Assembly (NCBI GenBank): GCA_017469685.1
Contig: JAFUFW010000085.1
Coordinates: 1 to 41,958, forward strand
DNA from: Bacteroidaceae bacterium
Lineage (GTDB): Bacteria > Bacteroidota > Bacteroidia > Bacteroidales > Bacteroidaceae
DNA: 41,958 nt
Direction: 5' to 3'
Shown: positions 16,651 through 25,565 of the stretch, one piece after another
Numbering within the stretch: position 1 is the first letter of the stretch
Layout of the letters: every line of letters begins with the position of its first letter
Notes under the pieces: model-generated
The model's input: the letters and a program-made list of their open reading frames with translations, nothing else
Told to the model about the DNA's origin: nothing
Databases searched by the model: none
Translations under genes and position numbers: made by a program

Positions 16651-16705
16651 AAAAGTGATGAAAAGCATTATATTCTTGCTTTTCACTTCGCACTTTTCGC
16701 TTTTA
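16651..16705. repeat. Inverted AAGTGAAAAGC-class words
   Basis: AAAAGTGATGAAAAGC on the left and GCTTTTCACTTCGCACTTTT on the right are inverted copies of the word class seen inside the DegT gene at 13704-13736. The right arm reaches into the -33 region of the TonB receptor promoter. Confidence 0.6.
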
Positions 16706-16717
16706 TTCGTATCTTTG
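16687..16717 (+). promoter_or_regulatory. Promoter of the TonB-dependent receptor
   Basis: -7 box TATCTTTG at 16710-16717, with TTCG (one mismatch to TTTG) exactly 19 bases upstream at 16687-16690, matching the Bacteroidota housekeeping sigma-factor pattern. It lies 41 bases before the ATG. Confidence 0.7.
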
Positions 16718-16758
16718 TAGCCGTAATCTTATCAAAAACAATAACACACTCACACAAA

Positions 16759-18612
16759 ATGAAAAGAATCATGACAATCATCACACTTGCAGCGATGACT
16801 GCAAGTGCTTTTGCTCAGACCGACTCTCTGCAGATGCAGGAAGTAGTAGTCACTGGAACACGCAATGCCGTAGACGTCCGCCACCTGCCGATGACGGTGA
16901 CGGTCATCAACCGCGAGACGCTTACCGAGCAGCTGCAGACTAACGTGCTGCCTACGGCGATGCAACAAGTGCCGGGCTTGTTCGTCACCAGCCGTTCCGT
17001 GATGGGCTATGGCGTGTCGACAGGCGCTGCCGGGGGCATCAATCTTCGCGGCATCACAGGCGGCGCTGGACAGCTACTCGTGCTCATTGACGGTCATCCT
17101 CAGTACAACGGCATCTACGGCCATCCCATCAGCGACAGCTACCAGACGCAGATGGCAGAGCGCCTTGAGGTGCTGCGCGGTCCGGCCTCGGTGCTCTATG
17201 GTTCCAATGCCATGGGCGGTGTAATCAATATCGTCACCCGCGCCATGCACGAAGATGGCGTACGCACGCAGGTCAACCTCGGCGCAGGAAGCTATGGCAC
17301 TGTGCAGGCTGCAGCCTCAAACCAAGTGCGCAATGGGAAGTATTCGTCGACAGTCTCCTTGCAGTACAACCGCACCGACAACCACCGCCCGCGCATGGGC
17401 TTCGAGCAGTATGGCGGCTATGTGAAGCAGGCGTACGACTTCACACCGCGCTGGGACGCCTATATCGATGCTGACATCACCCATTTCAACGCCTCATACC
17501 CAGGAGCCACTACGAGTCCGCTCTTCGATGCCGACCAGTTGATCACCCGTGGCGTGGTCTCCGCAGCCTTGGAGAATCACTACAACCGCACAAGCGGCGC
17601 CGTGAGCGTGTACTCAAACTTCGGCCGGCATAAGATAGACGACGGCACGTCAGACCCTGCCGTGCCCACCCAGCGTTACTTCCGCTCGAAGGATGCTCTC
17701 ACGGGCGTCTCGTGGTTCCAGAGCGCCCGGCTGTTCAAGGGCAACCGCCTGACGTTGGGCTTTGACTACCAGCATATCTATGGGCACGCCTACTACACGT
17801 CGAAAGAGACTGGCGAGGTGCTTGACACACCTAATAAGCAAAGCGGTAAATCACATCGCGACGAGGTGGCAGGCTACGTAGACCTCAGGCAGGAGGTGCT
17901 GAGCTGGCTCACCTTAGATGCCGGCTTACGCCTTGACCATCACAGCATCACCGGCACGGAGTGGATCCCACAGTTCGGCATCGTGGCCCGCCCTGTGGCT
18001 TCTGGCGAACTGAAAGCCATGGCGAGCAAAGGCTTCCGCAACCCCACGATGCGCGAGATGTACCTCTATCCGCCATCGAACGAGGACCTGGAGCCGGAAC
18101 GCATCTGGAACTATGAGCTGGCATGGCGGCAGCGCTTCAGCCGCTTCGCCTACGGCGCTAACCTCTTCTACATCAAGGGCGACAACATGATTCAGACCAT
18201 CAATCGCCAGAATGTGAACACGGGCGAGATAGAGAACTACGGGCTGGAGCTTGAGGCACAGTACTATATCAACCGTCATTGGAGTCTAAACACAAACCAC
18301 TCGCTGCTCCATATGGAGCACCATATCGTTGCGGCACCCGAGTACAAAGGTTTCCTCGGGGCTAACTTCAATTACGAGAAGTGGGGCGTCATTGCCGGTC
18401 TACAGTATATCGGCAAACTCTACATAGCAGTAGGGGAAACTGAACAAAAGGAGGATTTCTGCCTCCTGAACGCCACTGTCAGCTATGCCCTGCACAAGAA
18501 TGTCAGACTCTGGGTGCGGGGTGAGAACCTGCTGGCGCAGCGCTACGAGATTAACCTCGGCTACCCGATGCCGAAAGCTACGTTCATGGGGGGGGCGAGT
18601 GTGGAATTCTGA
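16759..18612 (+). CDS. TonB-dependent outer-membrane receptor (siderophore/cobalamin/haem type)
   Basis: A 617-residue ligand-gated barrel. The signal peptide is RIMTIITLAAMTASAFAQ. The TonB box and plug start are MQEVVVTGTRNAV, followed by plug motifs LRGITGGAGQLLVLIDG and RLEVLRGPASVLYGSNAMGGVINIV. The C-terminal barrel has RGENLLAQRYEINLGYPMP and ends in aromatic residues (GASVEF). Unlike the SusC proteins further on, it has no carboxypeptidase-regulatory domain and no SusD partner, and its size is that of BtuB/FepA/haem receptors. The ligand cannot be read from sequence. It has its own promoter and is flanked by a terminator upstream and a convergent operon downstream, so it is monocistronic. 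Confidence 0.85.
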   Translation: MKRIMTIITLAAMTASAFAQTDSLQMQEVVVTGTRNAVDVRHLPMTVTVINRETLTEQLQTNVLPTAMQQVPGLFVTSRSVMGYGVSTGAAGGINLRGITGGAGQLLVLIDGHPQYNGIYGHPISDSYQTQMAERLEVLRGPASVLYGSNAMGGVINIVTRAMHEDGVRTQVNLGAGSYGTVQAAASNQVRNGKYSSTVSLQYNRTDNHRPRMGFEQYGGYVKQAYDFTPRWDAYIDADITHFNASYPGATTSPLFDADQLITRGVVSAALENHYNRTSGAVSVYSNFGRHKIDDGTSDPAVPTQRYFRSKDALTGVSWFQSARLFKGNRLTLGFDYQHIYGHAYYTSKETGEVLDTPNKQSGKSHRDEVAGYVDLRQEVLSWLTLDAGLRLDHHSITGTEWIPQFGIVARPVASGELKAMASKGFRNPTMREMYLYPPSNEDLEPERIWNYELAWRQRFSRFAYGANLFYIKGDNMIQTINRQNVNTGEIENYGLELEAQYYINRHWSLNTNHSLLHMEHHIVAAPEYKGFLGANFNYEKWGVIAGLQYIGKLYIAVGETEQKEDFCLLNATVSYALHKNVRLWVRGENLLAQRYEINLGYPMPKATFMGGASVEF

Positions 18613-18844
18613 ATGATGAAGGGTGAATGACACAGCCTGTGGCCGGAGTTTATAGCGACGGCTTCGCTTGCGTGTCGCATTGAACTTGTGTAATACGTTT
18701 AAAAACTTCATGCCAGAGGATCTGACAATCTGTGTAATCCGCGTAATCTGTAGTTTAAATTGATATTTTGAAGGATATATCGCCCCAAAGGGGGGAGCGG
18801 AGGGTAAACTGTGAGTGATGAATGATCTTCACATGGCGAAGCGA
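18613..18844. repeat. Convergent intergenic region with word repeats
   Basis: Lies between two convergent genes. Contains TCTGTGTAATCCGCGTAATC-type words at 18721-18757 (reverse complement of the CACGGATTACACAGA class) and a C/G-rich word with a CCCCAAAGGGG hairpin at about 18784-18803. No clear T-tract terminator in either direction. Confidence 0.5.
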
Positions 18845-19858
18845 CTATGCCAGTTGCGTGTTGATATAATTGCGGTCGAAAAGGGATTTGTAGGACATAT
18901 ATAGCAGCTGCTGCAAATGGAAGAGTGGGCGTGGCAGGAGCCAGTAGCCAGGCTTGCAACGGTTGTGGCGCGGCGGGCTATTGCGACTGAAGCTTCGGAG
19001 AATGTCGACGAGGTTTTGTATTACTTGCTGCCGTTCGCCAGCGCTCAGTTCGGAGCGGTGCTTCAGGTATGTGCGGTAGACACTGACGAAGTTCACCCAG
19101 CGGTGGCCCTCGTAGATGCTGAGCAGTTCGGCGTCGACACCCTCACGGATCAGCGTTTGGCGTAAGGCGAGGTTGGCGCGGACGTATTCGAAATGGAGTG
19201 TGTTGAAGCTCTTGGTGAGCGACGCGTGTTGACGGTAGAAATACCGTCCGGCACAGGCTCGCACCTCACGGCTGTGGAGGTAGTGGATGTGGGTGGTGTT
19301 GTCATCAGAATAGAGGCGCGAAGAGGTGTCGAAGGGGTAACGGCGGTGTAGCTCTGTGCGGGTGACGTAGAGTCCATGCAGCTGCCAACCGTCGAGGCTG
19401 AGGCGCACAGCCATGGTGCCGCTTATGCTGCCGCCCTGTGCGAGGACTGCGGGTAGGCCGTAGTCCTCGGTACGTGCACCATCGTCGAAAGCTTTCACAA
19501 GGTGGAAAGCTACGCAGTCTGTGTCAGGATAGCGGTTGAAGATTTCAAGGGCAGATGAGAGGGCATCAGGCGAGAGCCAGTCGTCGGCATCTACCATGCA
19601 TACGAAAGGTGCCGTGGCGACTTCGAGGCCGAGGTTGCGGGCCACGGCCTGTCCGCTGTTGGTTGTGGTCTGAAGAAGCTTTATGCGAGGGTCGCGCTTC
19701 TCATAGTCCAGGAGCAGCTGCCAGGTGCCGTCGGTGGAGCGGTCGTCGATGCAGATAACTTCTATGTCCTCGAGCGTCTGCCTCAGTAGTGAGTTGAGGC
19801 ACTGGGGTAACCAGCGCTCGGCATTATATGCTGCAACAAGGACGGCAATCTTGCTCAT
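18845..19858 (-). CDS. Family 2 glycosyltransferase
   Basis: A 337-residue GT-A fold glycosyltransferase. It begins IAVLVAAYNAERWLPQCLNS, has the nucleotide-binding IDDRSTDGT at about residues 37-45 and the metal-binding DADD at 90-93, then GT2-type acceptor helices. No membrane span, so it should act on a lipid-linked glycan at the inner face of the cytoplasmic membrane. It lies 17 bases after the flippase gene and is surely cotranscribed with it, a minimal pair for adding a sugar and exporting the product. Donor and acceptor are unknown. The C-terminal part (from about residue 235) is less conserved in the family. Confidence 0.85.
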   Translation of the reverse strand: MSKIAVLVAAYNAERWLPQCLNSLLRQTLEDIEVICIDDRSTDGTWQLLLDYEKRDPRIKLLQTTTNSGQAVARNLGLEVATAPFVCMVDADDWLSPDALSSALEIFNRYPDTDCVAFHLVKAFDDGARTEDYGLPAVLAQGGSISGTMAVRLSLDGWQLHGLYVTRTELHRRYPFDTSSRLYSDDNTTHIHYLHSREVRACAGRYFYRQHASLTKSFNTLHFEYVRANLALRQTLIREGVDAELLSIYEGHRWVNFVSVYRTYLKHRSELSAGERQQVIQNLVDILRSFSRNSPPRHNRCKPGYWLLPRPLFHLQQLLYMSYKSLFDRNYINTQLA

Positions 19859-19875
19859 GACGTGGACTTCGGACT

Positions 19876-21357
19876 TCAGGTTTTATTGAGATGAAATTTC
19901 CTGCGTATGCGGTCAATGACCGTTGACTCGCGCTTGAGGACGCGGTAGCTGAAATATGCAGAGATGGTGAGGAGGAGGGTGCCGAGAATATATTTGGCTA
20001 CTTCGCCGGTGAAGAGGCATACGAGCATGGCGGCTCCTAAGGTGAGCCCTTGCGCAAGAGCCAGGCGTAGGGTGCTGCGCGTGAGACGTACTTTGTAGAG
20101 GTAACCGTATGCCAGGGCTATGAGCACGACATCAAAAGCGGCTGATAGCGAGAGACCTATGCCTGCACCTGTGAGCCCCCAATGGCTGAAGGAAACCCAG
20201 ATGAGAAGGATGCTGGCGACATCATAGACGAGTTCTGCCAAGAGGAAGATATGGGAGTCTCCACGTGCCAGAGCCATATAGCTCATGGGCATTGACAGGG
20301 CGCGCAGGAAAGGGTAGAAGACAGCACAGACGGCCATTGCTGTGGCTGGTAGGAACTTGTCGGTTGAGAGTAGGCGTATGAGGGCTGGCATCAGCACTAT
20401 CATGGCTATTAGCATGGGCGCCACGAGGAGCACGCTTACAAGTATCTGTTTGTTGATGAGCTCGTTGCATTGTGCAATGTCAGTGTTGATGCTCGACAGG
20501 CGGGGGAAGTAGTCGGCTTCGAAGGCCGCGAAGACGAGTCCGGCGTATGTACCCATGAGTATGTAACCTTGGCGATAGAGCCCTACAACCTCATCGCCTC
20601 CGCCCCTCTTGAGGATGGCCGTGATGATTATTGCCATTATGCTGCCGGCGACGGCCGCCATGACGAAGGGTATGCCGATGCGAACCATTGTCCAGCCCTC
20701 TCGCATGATGTTTGCCGAGAAAAGACTGACGCGCCAGGGGAAGAGAGGCACGGTGAAACAGAGGTGGATGGCAGCCGCTGCGGCTGTTGCCACATTCATG
20801 GCAATGATGATGCCAGCGATGCCCCACAGCCAGTAGATGGGCACGGTGAGGACGAGCGTGGCTACAGCTCCGAGTGCCGTGATGGAGGCTACGCGCTTAA
20901 GTCTACGGATTCCCTTGAGAATTGACGCCTCGCCAATTGTGACGGCCATGCACAGAAGCATAGGCGCGAGGCATGCCACCTTGGCGATGTTCTCCCATGT
21001 GGGCTCGAAATATATCCTGCACAGCAGTGGCGAGAACGCTATGCAGGCGACAGCTCCGGCGATGCCTATCCACAGGCACCATGTGCGCACTACTGCCACG
21101 AAGTTGGCAATGGCTGCCTTGTCGCCGCTCTCGAAAAGCTCAGAGGCTCTACGTACAGAGGCAAAACCGATGCCACAGTTAGTGGAGGAGTGGATACCGT
21201 CGACGATGGTTGTGTACTCACCCAGTAAGCCGTAGCCTACGACACCGAGGAGCTTTGTCGTGAGCTTATTGCGGACGACGCCCATGAGCAGCACCAACCC
21301 CTGAACGCCCCCAAAGACGCCAGTGTACTTGAGAATATGGTCAATCTTGTTTTTCAA
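19876..21357 (-). CDS. Wzx-like polysaccharide flippase (MATE/MVF superfamily)
   Basis: About 493 residues with 12-14 hydrophobic helices; an oligosaccharide-lipid flippase of the inner membrane. It starts with the pattern KNKIDHILKYTGVFGGVQG, followed by VVRNKLTTKLLGVVGYGLLGEY, which is typical of Bacteroidota O-antigen/teichoic-acid flippases. The start is chosen as TTG at 21357: this gives the family N-terminus and length, and a perfect promoter sits just upstream. The open frame extends to ATGs at 21429 and 21477, but these would put translation before that promoter. With TTG the message would be nearly leaderless. Cotranscribed with the glycosyltransferase 17 bases downstream. Confidence 0.8.
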   Translation of the reverse strand: MKNKIDHILKYTGVFGGVQGLVLLMGVVRNKLTTKLLGVVGYGLLGEYTTIVDGIHSSTNCGIGFASVRRASELFESGDKAAIANFVAVVRTWCLWIGIAGAVACIAFSPLLCRIYFEPTWENIAKVACLAPMLLCMAVTIGEASILKGIRRLKRVASITALGAVATLVLTVPIYWLWGIAGIIIAMNVATAAAAAIHLCFTVPLFPWRVSLFSANIMREGWTMVRIGIPFVMAAVAGSIMAIIITAILKRGGGDEVVGLYRQGYILMGTYAGLVFAAFEADYFPRLSSINTDIAQCNELINKQILVSVLLVAPMLIAMIVLMPALIRLLSTDKFLPATAMAVCAVFYPFLRALSMPMSYMALARGDSHIFLLAELVYDVASILLIWVSFSHWGLTGAGIGLSLSAAFDVVLIALAYGYLYKVRLTRSTLRLALAQGLTLGAAMLVCLFTGEVAKYILGTLLLTISAYFSYRVLKRESTVIDRIRRKFHLNKT

Positions 21358-21363
21358 ACCGTG

Positions 21364-21394
21364 CAAAGATATTATAAGTAGGGTGAAATGCAAA
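21364..21394 (-). promoter_or_regulatory. Promoter of the flippase-glycosyltransferase operon
   Basis: On the - strand, TTTG (21391-21394) is followed by exactly 19 bases and TATCTTTG (21364-21371): a perfect match to the Bacteroidota -33/-7 consensus. Transcription should start a few bases downstream, practically at the TTG start codon at 21357. Confidence 0.75.
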
Positions 21395-21508
21395 CCAAAA
21401 AGGCAAAAACTTGACACAAGAGCCTTCATTTTGCCCTGTGGAAAGTAAAAAAAAGGGATTTCAGTGCATTTTTTCACCTATTGGCATTCGCCCATTCGCA
21501 TTATTGAT

Positions 21509-21516
21509 TACCTTTG
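21509..21516 (+). promoter_or_regulatory. -7 box of panB
   Basis: TACCTTTG fits TAnnTTTG and lies 46 bases before the panB ATG. No clear TTTG at the expected -33 distance. Confidence 0.55.
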
Positions 21517-21562
21517 CAGCCGCTTTAACATTAAACATTAACCATAAACCACACACGAAGAT

Positions 21563-22384
21563 ATGGCTGGATATTTAGTTGACGATACTCGCAAAGTGAC
21601 GACGCATCGCCTTTATGAAATGAAGCAGAGCGGTAAGAAGATAGCTATGCTTACTTCCTACGACTATTCTATGGCTCGCATTGTCGACGGTGCAGGCGTT
21701 GATGTTATCCTGGTAGGTGACAGTGCTTCAAACACTATGGCTGGCAACGTTACGACCTTGCCTATCACTTTGGATCAGATGATTTATCACGCCCGGAGTG
21801 TGGTACGTGGTGTAACACGTGCGCTGGTCGTTTGCGACATGCCTTTTGGCACGTATCAGATCGACCCTCAGGATGCCGCACGCAATGCAGTCCGTATCAT
21901 GCAGGAGACTGGCTGTGATGCCTTGAAGCTTGAGGGTGGGGTAGAGATTCTGCCAGCCGTGAAGCTTATCCTCGATGCAGGTATTCCTGTGATGGGACAC
22001 CTGGGTCTGACTCCTCAAAGCATTAATAAATTCGGTACGTACGCAGTGCGTGCGCGTGAGGAGGCAGAGGCTGCTAAGTTGCGCTCGGATGCAGTGGCTT
22101 TGGCTGAGGTGGGTTGCTTCGCCATTGTGCTGGAGAAGATTCCCGCTGTGTTGGCTGCTGAGGTGACAAAGAGCGTTGATGTTCCTATCATTGGTATCGG
22201 CGCAGGTGGTGCTTGCGACGGTCAGGTGTTGGTGGTTCATGATATGCTTGGCATGAACAAGGGCTTCTCGCCCAAATTCCTGCGTAGGTATGCTGACTTG
22301 AACGAGGTAATGACAGACGCCATTGGCAATTATGTTACCGACGTGAAGAGCGGCGACTTCCCCAATGCTGATGAGCAGTATTGA
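21563..22384 (+). CDS. panB: 3-methyl-2-oxobutanoate hydroxymethyltransferase
   Basis: A 273-residue PanB, which transfers a hydroxymethyl group from 5,10-methylene-tetrahydrofolate to alpha-ketoisovalerate, giving ketopantoate, the first committed step of pantothenate (coenzyme A) synthesis in the cytosol. Diagnostic blocks: [31 protein letters not shown] (metal-binding Asp), [31 protein letters not shown] and [16 protein letters not shown]. Length and motifs are normal. It has its own promoter and terminator, so it is a single-gene unit unrelated to the surface genes on either side. Confidence 0.95.
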   Translation: MAGYLVDDTRKVTTHRLYEMKQSGKKIAMLTSYDYSMARIVDGAGVDVILVGDSASNTMAGNVTTLPITLDQMIYHARSVVRGVTRALVVCDMPFGTYQIDPQDAARNAVRIMQETGCDALKLEGGVEILPAVKLILDAGIPVMGHLGLTPQSINKFGTYAVRAREEAEAAKLRSDAVALAEVGCFAIVLEKIPAVLAAEVTKSVDVPIIGIGAGGACDGQVLVVHDMLGMNKGFSPKFLRRYADLNEVMTDAIGNYVTDVKSGDFPNADEQY

Positions 22385-22412
22385 ATGACGAATGAGGAAT
22401 ATTTGATAAGTC

Positions 22413-22441
22413 AGAGCTGCGACAAAGTCGCGGCTCTTTTT
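22413..22441 (+). terminator. Rho-independent terminator after panB
   Basis: 11-bp stem AGAGCTGCGAC / GTCGCGGCTCT (one G-T pair), 3-base loop AAA, then a T-rich tract. Confidence 0.85.
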
Positions 22442-22736
22442 GTTTTGCGACAGTCATTAAGTGCACTTTTTACACTTTTTTCTCGAAAAAAGGAGGGAAA
22501 GGATTTGAAAATGGCTGAAATAATATGTTATTCAACACATTTTAAATAAATATTAAGAATAAATCATTAGCCTTAACGAAAAATAAAGTAATTTTGACCT
22601 CGTTATAGCCGCAGACGTATGACTTTACTAACTAACATTTTTAAGGGCTTTCTTCAGGCGTGAAGATCCCTGATGACTCTGTGGCGTAGCATTTAACCAA
22701 AAGGAAATCAAGTAATCATCAATCAATATTCAAACA
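22442..22736 (+). promoter_or_regulatory. Promoter and structured leader of the FAS1-SusCD operon
   Basis: A/T-rich DNA after the panB terminator leads to a -7 box TAATTTTG at 22589-22596, with a weak TTAG 18 bases upstream. From there to the first ATG is about 135 bases of untranslated leader. The leader holds a hairpin at 22645-22670: GGG/CCC outer pairs and an inner perfect TCTTCA/TGAAGA stem with loop GGCG. No T-tract follows it, so it is not an evident terminator. No regulator gene is nearby. Confidence 0.55.
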
Positions 22737-25565
22737 ATGAACAACAGTATTCTTAGACGTAGACTTACACGCGGTGTAAGCTCTGTTGTTGCTGTATTCC
22801 TGTTTGGGGGTGCCGGCCTGGCGCTGTCATCGTGTCAAGACGACCTCTTGACGGGTACCCCTTCGTGGCTTGGCAGCAGCATCTATGAAGAGCTGGAGAG
22901 CAGGGGCTCGTTCAAGCACACCCTGGCCCTCATCAATGACCCCGACCTCTCGGAGACGAACTACCCAGACTTGCTCAGACGCACGGGCAGTATGACAATG
23001 TTCGTGGCTGAGGATGCCGCTTGGGACAAGTTCCTTGCCAAACGAGGTCTCAGCTCAGTGAATCAGTTGCCCAAATCGGAGAAAAAGAATCTCCTGAAGT
23101 CGGCAATGATCAACAATGCTTACCTTATTGAACTGCTCAGCAACATAGCTGGCGATCCACCTGTGGAAGGCGCTTGCCTGCGCCGCACATCGCGCATGGA
23201 CATCACTGACTCGCTTCCCGAGGTGGTCAATGCCGATTTCCCTGCTGTAAACCCCGCCCGCTATGAGAGTGACGGCATGCAGATAGACTATTGGGCAGAG
23301 GTGCGCGACCGTGCCAGCATCAAGCTTTACAAGGACAACACAGCTGCTCCTATGGTACACTTCCTGCCAGAATACATGAGCCAGAACAACATCACCGATC
23401 TGGACCTCGACATGCTTACCAATGGTGCAGCCAAGACTACCGACCGCAGCTATATCAACGGTCTGCCTATAGCCTTGAACGAGGGTAAGTGGTCGAAGGA
23501 CGAAGGCAAGACCTACCTTCAGGACATTACCTGCCAGAATGGTTATATCCACATCCTCACAGACGTGCCAGAGCCTCTGGGTAACATGGCTGAGATTATA
23601 GCTTCGAAGCCTCAGTTCAGCACCTTCAGCGAGCTACTGGAGCGCTACAGCTACCCCTACTTCCTGTCGGTGCAGACGCTCGACGGTCGTGAGGACTCGC
23701 TCTTCGTGAAGCGCTATTTCAACACAGCTGGCAACCACGACCTAAAGACCGTCGTTGAGACAAACCGCTCAGTCAACGGCATCAGCTTCGACCCGGGATG
23801 GAACCAGTACGTGCTCTTCACCAGCGGCAACCGCTACTCGATGGCTGAGGACGGAGCAGCGATGTTCGTGCCCACCAACGAATGGATGGACTACTACCTC
23901 CACCACGACGGTGCTGCTATCGGTCTGAAGTATGGCTATGACTGGCGTAACGTTCCGGATAATGTTGTTCTGCCCTTCATCAACAACTGCTTGCAGAGCA
24001 GCTTCCGCGGCACTGTTCCGTCGAAGTTCCGTTCGCTGAAGAATACCGCAGCCGAGAACATGGGTATTACTGTCGACGATATCGACAGCTGCTTCATGGC
24101 CTGCAACGGTGTCGTCTATCAGGTGAACAAGGTTTTTGTAGCTCCTGAGCACCAGTCGGTATTCTTCCCTGCTGTGCTTCGTGCAGACCAGGACCTGAGT
24201 GTCCTATATACCACCGTTGCTGATAAACGCTATGAGAACCATGCCACCTGGACGATAGCCGGTGAGTACAGCTCTTACCTGAACTCCATGGCCAGCTCAT
24301 ACAGCTTCCTTATACCGAACGACAAAGCCTTCCTGACGTACATCGACCCCGTGTCCTACGCATACGGTCAGACAGAGCACACAGCTATGCGCTTCTATCT
24401 CGACCCGACGCAGAGAATATTGCCCGTCTCAGCCCAGGCGTTCAAGGTCGACTCGCTCGGCAACGTGACCGATGAGCTGGCCACTAACCAGCCCACGATG
24501 GCGATGATCAACAACCGCCTGCGCGACATCCTTGAGAACATCATCATCGTGCACGGACAGCGAGGCACCAGGACGTTCCACGAAGGCCAGACAATCTACC
24601 TCAACAAAGCTGGTAGCCCCATCACCGTACGCTTCGAAGGCGGCAAGGTCACGGGCATAGCAGGCTCTCGTCAGGCAGAGACAGGCTCCTTCACGAAGAT
24701 AGACGAAGAGCAGATATTCGACCAGACAGAGTCCGGCAACGGCGTAGCCTACATCCTCGACACTATTCCGCAGACGACTCTCGTCAGCCCCTATAAAGCA
24801 ATCTCAGACACAATTGCACACCCCGAGTTTGCAGGCTTCAATCGTCTGCTGGGTTCTGCCACTTTCGTCTCCACGGCAGGTTCCTCAGTTGAAGGTCATA
24901 CTACAGTGGACCGCGCCATCACCACGATGAGCAACTTCCACTATACAATATATGTACCGACGAACGATGTCATCGTAGCCCTCGAACAATCAGGAAAACT
25001 TCCCTCGCACGAACGTGCAGAAGCATGGGAAGACTATCTTGACGCCATATCGGACTACCAGACGACTCACGCTCGTGATCTCACTGATGAGCAGGCAGAG
25101 GAGCTGGACCGTCTGACTGACTATGGCACAGAGATGAAGGAGCGCATCCAGAGCGTTATAGACAACTTCGTACGCTACCACATTCAGGATAATTCAATCT
25201 ATCTTGGTGGTACTGATTCGACCGGCGTCTATGAGACCGCAGCTGTTGACACAACGCTTAACCGATTCCGCCGCCTCACTGTTTCTAACTATCAGCGACA
25301 GATTCGGGTTACCGATGCATCAGGTCACGCAGCCAACGTCATCGACGGACCGCACAGCAATCTGATGACTCGCCAGTACTATTTCACGTCAAGCAATCGC
25401 ACCATTTATGGAACCTCGAGTGCCGTCGTTCACCTTATTGATAACGTACTCTCATACGGTGATGCGATGTTCCTGCCCTCCGACTTCCCCGATCCGCCTG
25501 CATTCCCAGACTGGATGACTGAAGGCGAAACAAAATCAACCACTAATTATACCAGAAGAAGATGA
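22737..25565 (+). CDS. Surface lipoprotein with four FAS1 (fasciclin) domains
   Basis: A 942-residue lipoprotein. A hydrophobic signal ends in the lipobox ALSSC (Cys33), followed by QDD, which suits export to the outer membrane and probably the cell surface. Four fasciclin-like repeats are visible, each marked by the hydrophobic-FxPTxxAF strand: F89 (MFVAEDAAW), F377 (MFVPTNEW), F524 (FLIPNDKAF) and about Y739 (IYVPTNDV). Domain ends such as GVVYQVNKVFVAP fit the second FAS1 motif. FAS1 domains mediate adhesion or ligand binding. First gene of a seven-gene operon; its stop overlaps the SusC start as ATGA. It stands where a SusE/F-type surface glycan-binding protein might be expected, so it probably captures the ligand for the receptor. 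Confidence 0.8.
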   Translation: MNNSILRRRLTRGVSSVVAVFLFGGAGLALSSCQDDLLTGTPSWLGSSIYEELESRGSFKHTLALINDPDLSETNYPDLLRRTGSMTMFVAEDAAWDKFLAKRGLSSVNQLPKSEKKNLLKSAMINNAYLIELLSNIAGDPPVEGACLRRTSRMDITDSLPEVVNADFPAVNPARYESDGMQIDYWAEVRDRASIKLYKDNTAAPMVHFLPEYMSQNNITDLDLDMLTNGAAKTTDRSYINGLPIALNEGKWSKDEGKTYLQDITCQNGYIHILTDVPEPLGNMAEIIASKPQFSTFSELLERYSYPYFLSVQTLDGREDSLFVKRYFNTAGNHDLKTVVETNRSVNGISFDPGWNQYVLFTSGNRYSMAEDGAAMFVPTNEWMDYYLHHDGAAIGLKYGYDWRNVPDNVVLPFINNCLQSSFRGTVPSKFRSLKNTAAENMGITVDDIDSCFMACNGVVYQVNKVFVAPEHQSVFFPAVLRADQDLSVLYTTVADKRYENHATWTIAGEYSSYLNSMASSYSFLIPNDKAFLTYIDPVSYAYGQTEHTAMRFYLDPTQRILPVSAQAFKVDSLGNVTDELATNQPTMAMINNRLRDILENIIIVHGQRGTRTFHEGQTIYLNKAGSPITVRFEGGKVTGIAGSRQAETGSFTKIDEEQIFDQTESGNGVAYILDTIPQTTLVSPYKAISDTIAHPEFAGFNRLLGSATFVSTAGSSVEGHTTVDRAITTMSNFHYTIYVPTNDVIVALEQSGKLPSHERAEAWEDYLDAISDYQTTHARDLTDEQAEELDRLTDYGTEMKERIQSVIDNFVRYHIQDNSIYLGGTDSTGVYETAAVDTTLNRFRRLTVSNYQRQIRVTDASGHAANVIDGPHSNLMTRQYYFTSSNRTIYGTSSAVVHLIDNVLSYGDAMFLPSDFPDPPAFPDWMTEGETKSTTNYTRRR

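Noticed and set aside
16759-18612. Naming the receptor btuB
   Set aside because: Size and plug fit BtuB but equally fit siderophore or haem receptors; no cobalamin genes or riboswitch are seen upstream.
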